Assembly (NCBI GenBank): GCA_012103255.1
Contig: WLXD01000002.1
Span: 62,001-126,000 of the forward strand
DNA length: 64,000 bases
From: Acidobacteriota bacterium
Lineage (GTDB): Bacteria > Acidobacteriota > UBA890 > WLXD01
Direction of reading: 5' to 3'
This document shows, piece after piece, positions 8,375-16,029 of this stretch. Every line of letters starts with the position of its first letter. Position 1 is the first letter of the stretch. Position numbers and translations under genes: made by a program. The notes below the pieces were generated by a model. The model saw only the letters and a list, made by a program, of their open reading frames with translations. It was not told the DNA's origin and did not search any database.

Positions 8375-8517
8375 CCCAAGACGACGGCGCTGAAGACAAG
8401 CCCACCGGTGATCCAGGCGGCCAGTCGAAGCACACGCCGGATGCCCCGGCGGAGGATCGCCGCGAGCACGAGGCCCACCGCACCGCAGAAAGCGACCAAG
8501 AACACGAAGTGGATCAC
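8347..8517 (-). CDS. Small two-helix membrane protein, 56 residues
   Basis: A GTG-started reading frame encodes MIHFVFLVAFCGAVGLV at its N-terminus and ends WILYIFPL. Two hydrophobic helices (about 2-21 and 34-54) flank a short basic loop, LRRGIRRVLR, which would face the cytoplasm by the positive-inside rule. The GTG overlaps the stop of the upstream gene as GTGA, and the gene itself overlaps the VanZ start by 28 bases, which strongly suggests a real, coupled gene. I recognise no family. Being embedded in an envelope gene cluster, it may be an accessory subunit. Confidence 0.68.
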   Translation of the reverse strand: MIHFVFLVAFCGAVGLVLAAILRRGIRRVLRLAAWITGGLVFSAVVLGWILYIFPL

Positions 8518-9080
8518 AGGCTCTCCGCCGCCGGTGTCTTGGCGCGCCGCGCGTGGTGGCGCAGTAGGGCGTGATCGAAGGCATCCAGGATGATCAGCAG
8601 GTTGAGCAAGCCGGCTACGAGCGTGAAGGTGCTGCCGTACTCGTGGTACGCGGCCTGTTCGTCGCCGTCGCCGTACCCGAGGGCGTGTCCGACGACGTAG
8701 AAGCCGCCTACCCCGCTAGCACCCAGCGATGCGGCATAGCTAAGAACGTCGTCTTCCTCGATTCGATAGATCCGGCCATCCAGCGCCAGACCACCCACGA
8801 ATAGCCCGCTGATGAGCCCGCCAAAGACGATCGCTCGACGCCACTGTCCGACAAAGGCATGCCCCGCTCCGGGAATCAGCCACGCCAACACGGTGGCGGT
8901 GAGGCAATAGAACATGCCGCCCCCCGGTGGCTCGGCGGGTGTCGCCTCCGCTGACGACGCGAAAGCGTCGACGGTCTCTCCGTCGCTCGAGGGATCCTCC
9001 AACGGCTCGAGTTCCGGGGCCTCCGTCACTGTGTCAACGCGCGTATTGCCGGACGACCGAGGCCAACCGTTCGATCGCAT
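8514..9080 (-). CDS. Multi-pass membrane protein of unknown function
   Basis: The 188-residue product has an acidic, disordered N-terminus (to about residue 52) followed by hydrophobic helices near 56-72, 84-98, 114-134 and 151-168. The phrase AWLIPGAGHAFVGQWRRAIVFG resembles the turn found in several small bacterial membrane-protein families in which a Pro-Gly-Ala-Gly-His step precedes a basic loop; I cannot name the family with certainty. The ATG at 9080 has GAGG upstream but overlaps the previous gene by 47 bases; GTG at 9029, 4 bases past that gene's stop, is an alternative. It ends in a GTGA overlap with the 56-residue protein. Confidence 0.75.
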   Translation of the reverse strand: MRSNGWPRSSGNTRVDTVTEAPELEPLEDPSSDGETVDAFASSAEATPAEPPGGGMFYCLTATVLAWLIPGAGHAFVGQWRRAIVFGGLISGLFVGGLALDGRIYRIEEDDVLSYAASLGASGVGGFYVVGHALGYGDGDEQAAYHEYGSTFTLVAGLLNLLIILDAFDHALLRHHARRAKTPAAESL

Positions 9081-10365
9081 CCAGCGCCTCTGACCCGGTT
9101 ACGGGCTCGAGGAGGTCGAAACTCCCGTCGCTGTTGGCCGCCAGAATGTCCAGCCCTACGACCGCCTGAACCTGTCTGTAAAGGAGATGCTCCGGCGGGG
9201 GTTCGACGAGCGCTGGCGAAGGGGCCGAGTCCGCGGCACCCACGATCTCGAGTACGCGGTAGGCAGCCTCTACGAGCATGCTCCGTAGCACGTCCATCCG
9301 CGGGTAGAACTCGTTGTTCTGATAGACATCGAGGACACCCCACTCCACGGTCCTGAGAATGAACGGCGTCGTCCAGCGATCTCCAGCGTCGGCCACGATC
9401 ACCCCGACTCTACCGGCGGCGATCCGTTCCAGATCGTCGAGCTGGATCGCTAAGACCGCCGCGAGTTCTTCGCGAGTTAGTGACTCGCGCGCGGCCAATC
9501 CCCTGTACTCGGACGGTAGTGCAGCGCGCTCGTAGGCATCGCGCGCTTCCCTCGCACGCGCGGCGACGGCCTCATCGCCCGGCATGCGGTCCGCCAGTCT
9601 GCGGTATGCGTCTGCGGCCTCGGCATAGCGCCCCTGATCCATCAGGAGATCCCCCAGGATCCGCAGGACTGCCGGATCGTCGCCCAGATTGCGCCGCGCC
9701 CCTTCGAGCACGTCGATCGCCCGGTTGGGATCGCCGGCCGCAACTCGGAGCTCCGCGATTCTGATGTACGGCCCCGCCAGGAACGGTGCGCTCAAGAGCA
9801 CCTCTCGATAGGCCGCTTCCGCGGCGGCCGTGTCCCCTGCGTCGACCGCCTGTTCCGCGCGGCGGAGCGTCGGGCTCACAGCATCCAGCGACAGACGATT
9901 AAGCTCGACCGCAGCGCGGGTCAGCCCGGGATCAGATCGCAGCGCAGCCTCGTACCAATCCTGTGCAAGGTCACCGCGGCCCTGAGCGTCGGCTGTGAGG
10001 CCCATGCCGTACTGCGCTTGCGCTAGTGCCGGATCGCTGCCGAGGGCGGCGCCGAATGCGTTCTGCGCCCCAATGAGATCGCCGATCCGGAGCGCTCGAA
10101 AGCCCTCGTACGTCTGGCCTTGCGCGGTGGCCCGCTCCGTCGGGTCGATCGCGGTTGCCGGTGGGACGGTCCCGGAAATCCTAAGGCTAGCCCACGCAGC
10201 GGTTACGGAGGCCGAAGCTTCCGCCGGTGCCGCCGGCACGCGTTCCGCGGTCAGACCGGCACGCGGCGTCGTTACGGGGCCGGCCGCTGGGGCCGTGCAT
10301 CCCGCCGCGACCACGCTCATGGCGAGGATCAGTACTGCGGCATCGGAAATTCTGTTGCGCCTCAT
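9034..10365 (-). CDS. TPR lipoprotein with an SLH-like C-terminal region
   Basis: A signal peptide ending in the lipobox VAAGC (Cys23) marks this 443-residue protein as a lipoprotein. Residues about 75-290 contain tetratricopeptide repeats (for example QNAFGAALGSDPALAQAQYG and the block around AEAAYREVLLSAPFLAGPY), a protein-protein interaction scaffold. The C-terminal part, with LTREELAAVLAIQL, then DRWTTPFILRTVEWGVLD and FYPRMDVLRSMLVEAAYRVL, has the spacing of an S-layer-homology module, which binds cell-wall polymers in other bacteria. It follows miaA after 39 bases. A role in outer-envelope assembly is plausible but unproven. Confidence 0.82.
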   Translation of the reverse strand: MRRNRISDAAVLILAMSVVAAGCTAPAAGPVTTPRAGLTAERVPAAPAEASASVTAAWASLRISGTVPPATAIDPTERATAQGQTYEGFRALRIGDLIGAQNAFGAALGSDPALAQAQYGMGLTADAQGRGDLAQDWYEAALRSDPGLTRAAVELNRLSLDAVSPTLRRAEQAVDAGDTAAAEAAYREVLLSAPFLAGPYIRIAELRVAAGDPNRAIDVLEGARRNLGDDPAVLRILGDLLMDQGRYAEAADAYRRLADRMPGDEAVAARAREARDAYERAALPSEYRGLAARESLTREELAAVLAIQLDDLERIAAGRVGVIVADAGDRWTTPFILRTVEWGVLDVYQNNEFYPRMDVLRSMLVEAAYRVLEIVGAADSAPSPALVEPPPEHLLYRQVQAVVGLDILAANSDGSFDLLEPVTGSEALDAIERLASVVRQYAR

Positions 10366-10404
10366 CTCCCCATTGTGGCGTCCAGCCGTGTGGGCGGCAA
10401 CACA

Positions 10405-11346
10405 CTAGGGCGACTCCAAGGCCTCGATCGCGCGAACCGTCAGCGATTCAACCTCACCGTCGGACGCCGACTCGGCATCGAGCCACGTCACGGGGCGGCG
10501 TCGAAAGTAGGTCATCTGTCGCTTCGCGTATCGGCGTGTATCTCGCGCGATACGTTCCCGCGCAGCCTCCAGGTCGACCGCTCCTTGCGTTGCCGCGACC
10601 AGATCCCGATACCCAATCGCCTGCATAGCGTGGGCCGACTGTTTAACACCAGATTCGAGCAGGGACTCGACCTCCGCCACCCATCCCGCCTCGATCATCG
10701 CGCCCACCCGCGCGTCAATGCGGGAGTAGAGCTCAGCTCGCGGCCATCGAAGTCCGACCCAGGTTGCGGGAATCGTCCGCTGCTGCTGGCCATTGGGCAT
10801 GGTATTCAAGTCGGCCACCGGTCGGCCCTCGCGGAGAATCACTTCGACCGCTCTCAGGATTCGGTGCCGATCCGAGGGCGCAACCGCCGCAGCCCGCTCG
10901 GGATCCAGCCTACTCAGCCAGCGATGCAGCTCCGGCGTCCCTCGCCGCCGGTCTACGGCTTCAAGCGATTCTCGCCAGCGCGAATCACTTGCAGGGAGTG
11001 GATCGAGGCCGCCCAACGTCGCGTCCACATAGAAGCCACTGCCCCCAACAAGCAGCGCGAGGCGGCCGCGTTGGTTGATTTCGTGAATCGCCTTGCGTGC
11101 AAACCGGGCGAACCTCGCTGCGGTGAAGCGATCGTCCGGATCTACGAGATCGACGCCGTGGTATCGATACTGCCGTTGCTCTTGCGGCGCAGGCTTGGCG
11201 GTACCGATGTCGAGCCCCCGGTACACCTGGAGCGCATCCGCCGAAATGATCTCGGCATCCAGCGACTCAACGAGCGATTCAGCCAGGGACGATTTTCCCG
11301 ATGCTGTCGGACCGACGATGACGCCGACCCGAGTCGCGCGAGTCAC
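10405..11346 (-). CDS. miaA: tRNA dimethylallyltransferase
   Basis: MiaA transfers a dimethylallyl group from DMAPP to N6 of A37 in tRNAs that read UNN codons. The 313-residue product has the P-loop VGPTASGKSSLAESL, the DSxQVY-equivalent ISADALQVYRGLDIGTAKP, DPDDRFTAARFA, and the C-terminal block RRYAKRQMTYFRR typical of the family. It begins with GTG, overlapping the exbD stop by four bases (GTGA). The insertion of a tRNA-modification gene between exbD and a TPR lipoprotein is not obviously functional and probably reflects operon packing. Confidence 0.96.
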   Translation of the reverse strand: MTRATRVGVIVGPTASGKSSLAESLVESLDAEIISADALQVYRGLDIGTAKPAPQEQRQYRYHGVDLVDPDDRFTAARFARFARKAIHEINQRGRLALLVGGSGFYVDATLGGLDPLPASDSRWRESLEAVDRRRGTPELHRWLSRLDPERAAAVAPSDRHRILRAVEVILREGRPVADLNTMPNGQQQRTIPATWVGLRWPRAELYSRIDARVGAMIEAGWVAEVESLLESGVKQSAHAMQAIGYRDLVAATQGAVDLEAARERIARDTRRYAKRQMTYFRRRPVTWLDAESASDGEVESLTVRAIEALESP

Positions 11347-11747
11347 TGCTGCCGCGGCACCATGGGCAGCGAGACTCCCCCGGCCCCCGCCCTGCGCAAT
11401 GCATCGACGACCTCGATCACGAATCCATACTCCATGGTTCGGTCGGCGCGCACGGTAACTCGGGCGCTGTCCTCCGACGAGAGCGCGCCTACGCGCTCCT
11501 CCAACTGCTGGAGCGTGACCCCCTCTCCTTCAAAGCGGATCTCTCGGTTGGCACCGACTTCGACGAGAATGCTGGCGGTCTCCGTTGCTCCTGCCGTCGA
11601 TGACTCCGGCAACTCGAGGTCCATCCCCGACTGCTCGAGAAAGGTCGTGGTCACAGCGAAAAATATGAGCAGCAGGAAAACGATGTCGATCAGTGGAGAC
11701 ATGTCGACTCGGGCGCGCCGAACCGTGTTGCGAGCTTCGGCGAACAT
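11343..11747 (-). CDS. ExbD/TolR-family biopolymer transport protein
   Basis: The 134-residue protein has a short cytoplasmic start, one membrane helix (about residues 19-37) and a periplasmic domain. The helix begins VDMSPLIDIVFLLLIFF, with the essential proton-channel Asp at position 21. It starts immediately after the exbB stop, and tonB lies upstream of exbB, so this is an ExbD that with ExbB converts proton-motive force into TonB movement, rather than TolR (no tolA, tolB or pal is nearby). It overlaps miaA by 4 bases. Confidence 0.92.
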   Translation of the reverse strand: MFAEARNTVRRARVDMSPLIDIVFLLLIFFAVTTTFLEQSGMDLELPESSTAGATETASILVEVGANREIRFEGEGVTLQQLEERVGALSSEDSARVTVRADRTMEYGFVIEVVDALRRAGAGGVSLPMVPRQQ

Positions 11748-12386
11748 CTAGTCCAGCCCGCCGGCAGAGGACTCCGCGGCCGCTCGGCGCTCAACGATCA
11801 GCTTGATCAACTCGAGGACCATGCGCTCGATCTCCAGCACAATCGCCTCTGCCTTGCCAACGTAGTAGTTGTACGCAGCCAGTGCCGGGATTGCGATCGC
11901 CAGACCCGTTGCGGTCGTGATCATCGCCTGCGAAATGCCACCGGCGAGCGCATCGGCTTGCCCTACGCCCTGCTGAGATACCACAGCGAACACCTGGATC
12001 ATGCCCAGCACGGTGCCGAGTAGGCCGAGAAGCGGCGCCACGCTTGCGATCGTGCCAAGGACTCCCAAGTAGCGCTCGAGTCCGGGAATTTCCTGGCGCC
12101 CGGCATCACGAACGATCTCTCGGATGTAGTCGCGTGACTCATGTCGCGCCTGAAGCGCCGGCAGTAGCGTGTTGTTCAGCGCGCCGGGACGGGCGGTAGC
12201 GTATTCCTCGGCTCGGGTGAACTCACCGGAGTCGACCAGCGCGTACAGTCGCTCGACCTCGTCCGGCGGCAGGATCTTGGGTTCGCGCAGATTCCACGAC
12301 CGTTCCACGATGATGGCCACTGCCAGGATCGACGCGATCCCAAGCGGGATCATCACCGGGCCGCCGTTGCTGATTACCTCGAGCAT
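11748..12386 (-). CDS. MotA/TolQ/ExbB-family proton channel protein
   Basis: The 212-residue product has three membrane helices: about 11-29, 106-130 and 140-165. The conserved segment LGTIASVAPLLGLLGTVLGMIQVF and the following GGISQAMITTATGLAIAIPALAAYNYY (quoted in parts) are the ExbB/TolQ channel signatures. ATG at 12386 is used; longer readings run antisense-like through the tonB end. It forms the stator with ExbD, encoded directly after it, and lies 43 bases behind tonB, so the three genes are one energy-transduction operon. Confidence 0.94.
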   Translation of the reverse strand: MLEVISNGGPVMIPLGIASILAVAIIVERSWNLREPKILPPDEVERLYALVDSGEFTRAEEYATARPGALNNTLLPALQARHESRDYIREIVRDAGRQEIPGLERYLGVLGTIASVAPLLGLLGTVLGMIQVFAVVSQQGVGQADALAGGISQAMITTATGLAIAIPALAAYNYYVGKAEAIVLEIERMVLELIKLIVERRAAAESSAGGLD

Positions 12387-12429
12387 GTTTCTACCGACTC
12401 GTACGTTGAACTGGACGAAGGAGGTGGAT

Positions 12430-13446
12430 CTAGCGGTCTTCCGGGAAGACCACACTCTGCGGGTCCAAGTTATAGATGAATCCGAGTCGACCCGTGATCG
12501 CCTCGTGCGGATAGTGATCAGGGATCGCCGGCAGCGCGTTCGACAACTCGAGCGCGAACACGGCCGCGGAGTCATACGCGGGCTGCCCCGAGCTGTACGT
12601 GTGCTCGGCAATGATCATCGCGACCTCTTCGCCAGCTGCGTTTCGCTCACGGCGAATTGAGAGATTCACGAAAGTCGCCCCACCAATGCCGGTCTGAATG
12701 AGCGGCGGCATGTTCGAGCGCCAATTGGTCTCGATCTTGCGCAACACTTCGCTCAAGTAGGCTCCAAGGTCATAGCCCCGGGTGTCGAACTGAGCCATGG
12801 CGCGGTCGCCGCCAACACCGCCCTCGCGATTGTCGTGCACCTGCGGATCCACAAACGACTCGGGGCGCGCGGCCAGAGATCTGCGCAGGTTGCGCCTCCG
12901 AGGTGGCAGCTGAGTCGCTGTCGGCGGCGCCGTGTCCTCCGAAACCTCGGCTGCCTCTTCTGCCGGGGTCTCCGTCGCACTATCCGTCGACTCGCTCGTT
13001 TCGGCCGGATCTTCCTCAGTGACCTCTTCGGGCTGGGGCTGCTCTGTAGCTGGCTCGACCGGTTCCGGCGTGGGCTGCGCTGCCTCTGACGCTTCGGATG
13101 CTTCCGACGGTTGTGGCGTCGGTCGAATCACTTCTGCGACCGTATTGCCTTCGGAGAAGGGCGTGTTCTCTGGCGTCGGCTCGGCATTGTCTACCGCTTG
13201 CCGATCGATGTCGGACAGAACCTCGGTGTCGGGTGGCTCCGGCGGCGGTTCGGTTTCCGGAGTGTCCACGAATCTGAACTCGAGCGGAGGCTCTTCCGGG
13301 GAAGCCATCACCTGCGCCGGGGTCAGGAGCCCGGGCCAGATCGTGACGGCCGCACCAAACAGCAGGTGCAGGGCCACTGCCAGGACCGTGGCCCGACCTA
13401 ACGTGAAGCGCGACGGGCGCTCTCGGCGTTCGCTTGGGTGATTCAT
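12430..13446 (-). CDS. TonB-family energy transducer
   Basis: A 338-residue bitopic protein: a short basic cytoplasmic tail, one membrane helix (about 20-41), a long Pro/Glu/Thr/Ser-rich periplasmic spacer (about 50-195) and a folded C-terminal part (about 222-338). The acidic spacer, with EPVEPATEQPQPEEVTEEDP, is unusually negative compared with the Pro-Lys spacer of enteric TonB. The C-terminal region, with YLSEVLRKIETNWRSNMPP, fits a TonB_C-like fold. It heads the exbB-exbD operon. No TonB-dependent receptor gene is in the window, so its cargo is unknown. Confidence 0.86.
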   Translation of the reverse strand: MNHPSERRERPSRFTLGRATVLAVALHLLFGAAVTIWPGLLTPAQVMASPEEPPLEFRFVDTPETEPPPEPPDTEVLSDIDRQAVDNAEPTPENTPFSEGNTVAEVIRPTPQPSEASEASEAAQPTPEPVEPATEQPQPEEVTEEDPAETSESTDSATETPAEEAAEVSEDTAPPTATQLPPRRRNLRRSLAARPESFVDPQVHDNREGGVGGDRAMAQFDTRGYDLGAYLSEVLRKIETNWRSNMPPLIQTGIGGATFVNLSIRRERNAAGEEVAMIIAEHTYSSGQPAYDSAAVFALELSNALPAIPDHYPHEAITGRLGFIYNLDPQSVVFPEDR

Positions 13447-13567
13447 CGGAAGGACAGCACTTCGCGCATGGCGCGTTCAGCGGCCGTCCCAGAAGCCCAC
13501 GGTGGCAGGCGGACGACGCAAGTTGGAGATTATCATGCTGCGTGCCCTCCTATCTGGGCAGAACGGC

Positions 13568-14356
13568 CTAGCGGCGGTGCGTGAAAGCCGAGTCGAGATA
13601 GGTGTATCGCAGCCTGCGCGCGAGCCGAAGTTCCGCGCCGGAAAGGCCGGACACGCGTCGAGTTCCATCAATCTCTGCGGCCAGGCCCCGAGCCAGCTCA
13701 CTCTGCACCCGGCGGAGTCCAGCGGCTGCACCGACAAGTTCGTTCAGTCCGACCGAAGCCTCCGCGGCCGCGGGCCCGGAAGTCCCGAGGACGCGCCAGA
13801 GCACAGGATCGGGCCGACTCAGTAAGATCGAGCCGTGCTGTAGCACGCGCCCCGACGCCCGTCGCTGAGCGCTCCCTACGAGTTTCCGTGAATCAGCGAC
13901 GATCTCGTTGAGCGCACGTGCCGCGAAGCAGGCGCCCGCTTCCTCGCGCTCCTGGCGACCCCGATTCCGAACAACCTCAACCTCGACACCGAGCCGGGCA
14001 AAGCCGCGTGCGAACCCCCGGGCGATGAGGTTGTAGGTTGCTTGGATTCCTCCGGTGAGAGGGCCGGACTCAGAATCGCCCGTTACCGAGTAGGTAAGTT
14101 CGGCGGCGTGAAGTACGGCACGACCACCCGTGCGACGGCGGACAACGTGCATCCCGTATCGCCGGCCGACTGCACGGTCGAAACCTGTCGCCCAGGGTTG
14201 CGCATAGCCGAGTGAAACGGTCGGCCGAAGCCACCCGTAGAACCGAATCGTCACCTCGTTGGCCGGCCGGATCGACGCCAGCAGAGCCTCGTCGACGGCC
14301 ATATTGGTCGCCCCGTCGGCGCGTCCGTGCGCCAGGACCCGGACTGTGGCGCTCAA
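13568..14356 (-). CDS. LipM-like octanoyltransferase / lipoate-ligase family protein
   Basis: Family features are the RRRTGGRAVLHAAELTYSV block, then GACFAARALNEIVADSRKLVGSAQRR. The Cys at residue 143 and Lys at 158 occupy the places of the catalytic Cys and Lys of LipM, which moves octanoyl groups from acyl carrier protein to the H protein; LplA-type ligases lack this Cys, so LipM is favoured. The start appears to be TTG at 14356, 3 bases after the ald stop, since the first internal ATG would delete the conserved N-terminus. No lipA, gcv or 2-oxoacid dehydrogenase genes are adjacent. Confidence 0.82.
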   Translation of the reverse strand: MSATVRVLAHGRADGATNMAVDEALLASIRPANEVTIRFYGWLRPTVSLGYAQPWATGFDRAVGRRYGMHVVRRRTGGRAVLHAAELTYSVTGDSESGPLTGGIQATYNLIARGFARGFARLGVEVEVVRNRGRQEREEAGACFAARALNEIVADSRKLVGSAQRRASGRVLQHGSILLSRPDPVLWRVLGTSGPAAAEASVGLNELVGAAAGLRRVQSELARGLAAEIDGTRRVSGLSGAELRLARRLRYTYLDSAFTHRR

Positions 14357-14359
14357 CTT

Positions 14360-15472
14360 CTAGAGAAGTGTCTCGAGCGCGGTGTATGGCCGACCCTGGT
14401 GATCAGCCACTGGCTCGCAGGTGATGTGCCCCTTGTAGGTGTTCACGCCTGCGGCAAGCAGCGAGTCGCTGCGCAGCGCGGCCTCGGCACCTTCATCAGC
14501 CAGCTTCTCCAGATACGGCGCGGTGACATTTGTCAGTGCGAACGTCGACGTACGCGGAACAGCTCCGGGCATGTTGGTCACGCCGTAGTGAACGACGCCG
14601 TCGACGAGGAAGATGGGCTCCCCGTGCGTGGTTGGCCGCGTCGTGGCGATGCATCCGCCCTGATCCACCGACACGTCCACGATAACTGCACCCTCTTTCA
14701 TCGCCGTGACGTGCTCGGCAGTCACCACGTGAGGCGCGGCAGCTCCCGGAATCAGAACGGCCCCGATGAGCAAGTCCGCGCGTGCGCTCCACGCGGCTAC
14801 AGTTCCGGCGTGGGACATGATGGTGTTCACCCGACCTCCGAAGAGATCATCGATGTACTGCAGCACACGAGGATTGCGATCGAGGATCGTGACGTGCGCT
14901 CCCAGTCCGTAGGCCATGCGGGCGGCGTTCCGGCCGACGATACCGCCGCCCACGATGACAACATCCGCCGGATTGACGCCCGGCACTCCGCCCAGGAGCA
15001 CTCCGCGGCCACCGTTGGCGCGCTCCAGGAAGTGCGCACCGACCTGCACCGACATCCGTCCCGCGATCTCACTCATCGGAACGAGCAGCGGGAGGCTTCC
15101 GTCCGCGGCCTCGATAGTCTCGTAGGCGATCCCGGTCACCTGCGCTTCGGTGAGCGCTGCGGTCAGCTCCGGGAGTGGAGCCAGATGTAGGTAGGTGTAG
15201 AGGATCAGATCGGGCCGAAAGTAGTCATATTCGGCCTCGACCGGTTCTTTCACCTTCACAATGAGGTCCGATTTCTCCCAGACCTCGGCAGCGCCGTCCA
15301 CGATCGTGGCCCCGGCGGCAACGTAATCCGCGTCGGAGAGACTCGAACCCAAGCCTGCACCGGATTGCACCAGCACTGTGTGGCCACTGCTCACCAACTG
15401 CTGGGCGACCGAGGGCACCAGGCCGACCCGGTTCTCCTGTGGTTTGACCTCTGTTACCGCGCCAACGATCAC
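14360..15472 (-). CDS. ald: Alanine dehydrogenase
   Basis: Ald interconverts L-alanine and pyruvate plus ammonia with NAD. The 370-residue product shows the family start (GAVTEVKPQENRVGLVPS), the pyruvate-site Lys/His region VKVKEPVEAEYDYFRPD and YLHLAPLPELT, the NAD-binding VVIVGGGIVGRNAARMAYGLG, and DVSVDQGGCIATTRPTTH. Length is normal. It starts with GTG overlapping the bactofilin stop (GTGA), so the two are co-translated, and the LipM-like gene follows 3 bases later. Catabolic use of alanine or NADH recycling are the usual roles. Confidence 0.96.
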   Translation of the reverse strand: MIVGAVTEVKPQENRVGLVPSVAQQLVSSGHTVLVQSGAGLGSSLSDADYVAAGATIVDGAAEVWEKSDLIVKVKEPVEAEYDYFRPDLILYTYLHLAPLPELTAALTEAQVTGIAYETIEAADGSLPLLVPMSEIAGRMSVQVGAHFLERANGGRGVLLGGVPGVNPADVVIVGGGIVGRNAARMAYGLGAHVTILDRNPRVLQYIDDLFGGRVNTIMSHAGTVAAWSARADLLIGAVLIPGAAAPHVVTAEHVTAMKEGAVIVDVSVDQGGCIATTRPTTHGEPIFLVDGVVHYGVTNMPGAVPRTSTFALTNVTAPYLEKLADEGAEAALRSDSLLAAGVNTYKGHITCEPVADHQGRPYTALETLL

Positions 15473-15822
15473 TGTTCCGAGCCTCCGGAATTGCGTGCGG
15501 TTCGCATCTCTACGTTGCCTTCAAAAATCGCGCCTTCGCCGAAGGCGACGCTTGGTGCGCGGATATCCCCGGTGACCTGGCCGGACGCGCCTACCTCGAC
15601 GCGTTCCGTGCCGGTGGCGTTCCCCACTAACACCCCATCTACGACCACCCGCCCACCGTGCAAGTCGGCATTCGCGTTGCCGCGCTCACCCACAAGAACT
15701 TCGCCATCCAGTCGGATGCTGCCGGTGACGGTACCGTGGCATTCGAGAGACCCCGAACCGCTGACCTCGCCGTCGAGCACGCAGCCGGGCCCGAGATACG
15801 ACCGTGTTGCCGGATCCGCCAT
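15469..15822 (-). CDS. Bactofilin (polymer-forming cytoskeletal protein)
   Basis: The 117-residue protein is almost entirely a right-handed beta-helix of the bactofilin type: repeating Gly- and Val-rich turns such as GSLECHGTVTGSIRLDGEVLV and VEVGASGQVTGDIRAPSVAF (each shortened here) with short polar ends. Bactofilins self-assemble without nucleotides into filaments that locate cell-wall enzymes. ATG at 15822 is preferred over TTG at 15825. It is the first gene of a three-gene set with ald and the LipM-like gene, and follows tRNA-Gly by 67 bases. Confidence 0.9.
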   Translation of the reverse strand: MADPATRSYLGPGCVLDGEVSGSGSLECHGTVTGSIRLDGEVLVGERGNANADLHGGRVVVDGVLVGNATGTERVEVGASGQVTGDIRAPSVAFGEGAIFEGNVEMRTARNSGGSEQ

Positions 15823-15889
15823 CAATCAAACCTCGTGCGGGAAACCGCGACTGAAACCGGGAGCGCGGTGGTGCGCCGCCGGTCGAGAA

Positions 15890-15962
15890 AGCGGGTAACG
15901 GGAATCGAACCCGTGGCCTCAAGCTTGGGAAGCTTGCGCTCTACCAACTGAGCTATACCCGC
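15890..15962 (-). tRNA. tRNA-Gly (anticodon CCC)
   Basis: The 73-base cloverleaf has acceptor stem GCGGGTA/TACCCGC with discriminator T, D-arm GCTC/GAGC, anticodon stem CAAGC/GCTTG with loop TTCCCAA (anticodon CCC) and T-loop TTCGAAT. No CCA is encoded. It lies between the glutaryl-CoA dehydrogenase and bactofilin genes. Confidence 0.97.
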
Positions 15963-16029
15963 GATTGCCGTGCGCCACGGCGAGGCAGATTTAGCCACGC
16001 CCGATCACGGCGGTCAATGTACGGGGCTT

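Noticed and set aside
10120-11751. 543-codon plus-strand open frame across miaA and exbD
   Set aside because: Both minus-strand genes are unmistakable; the antisense product is low in hydrophobic residues, Arg/Ser/Pro-rich and unlike any family.
12835-13140. Repeat array in the tonB spacer
   Set aside because: The DNA is compositionally biased (Glu, Pro, Ser, Ala codons) but has no fixed repeat unit.
13529-13534. GATAAT as a promoter for tonB
   Set aside because: There is no -35 partner at proper spacing, and the upstream lipM gene ends only 34 bases away, so read-through is as likely.
13568-14356. Lipoate-protein ligase LplA
   Set aside because: The catalytic Cys in GACFAA is characteristic of LipM; a ligase would lack it.
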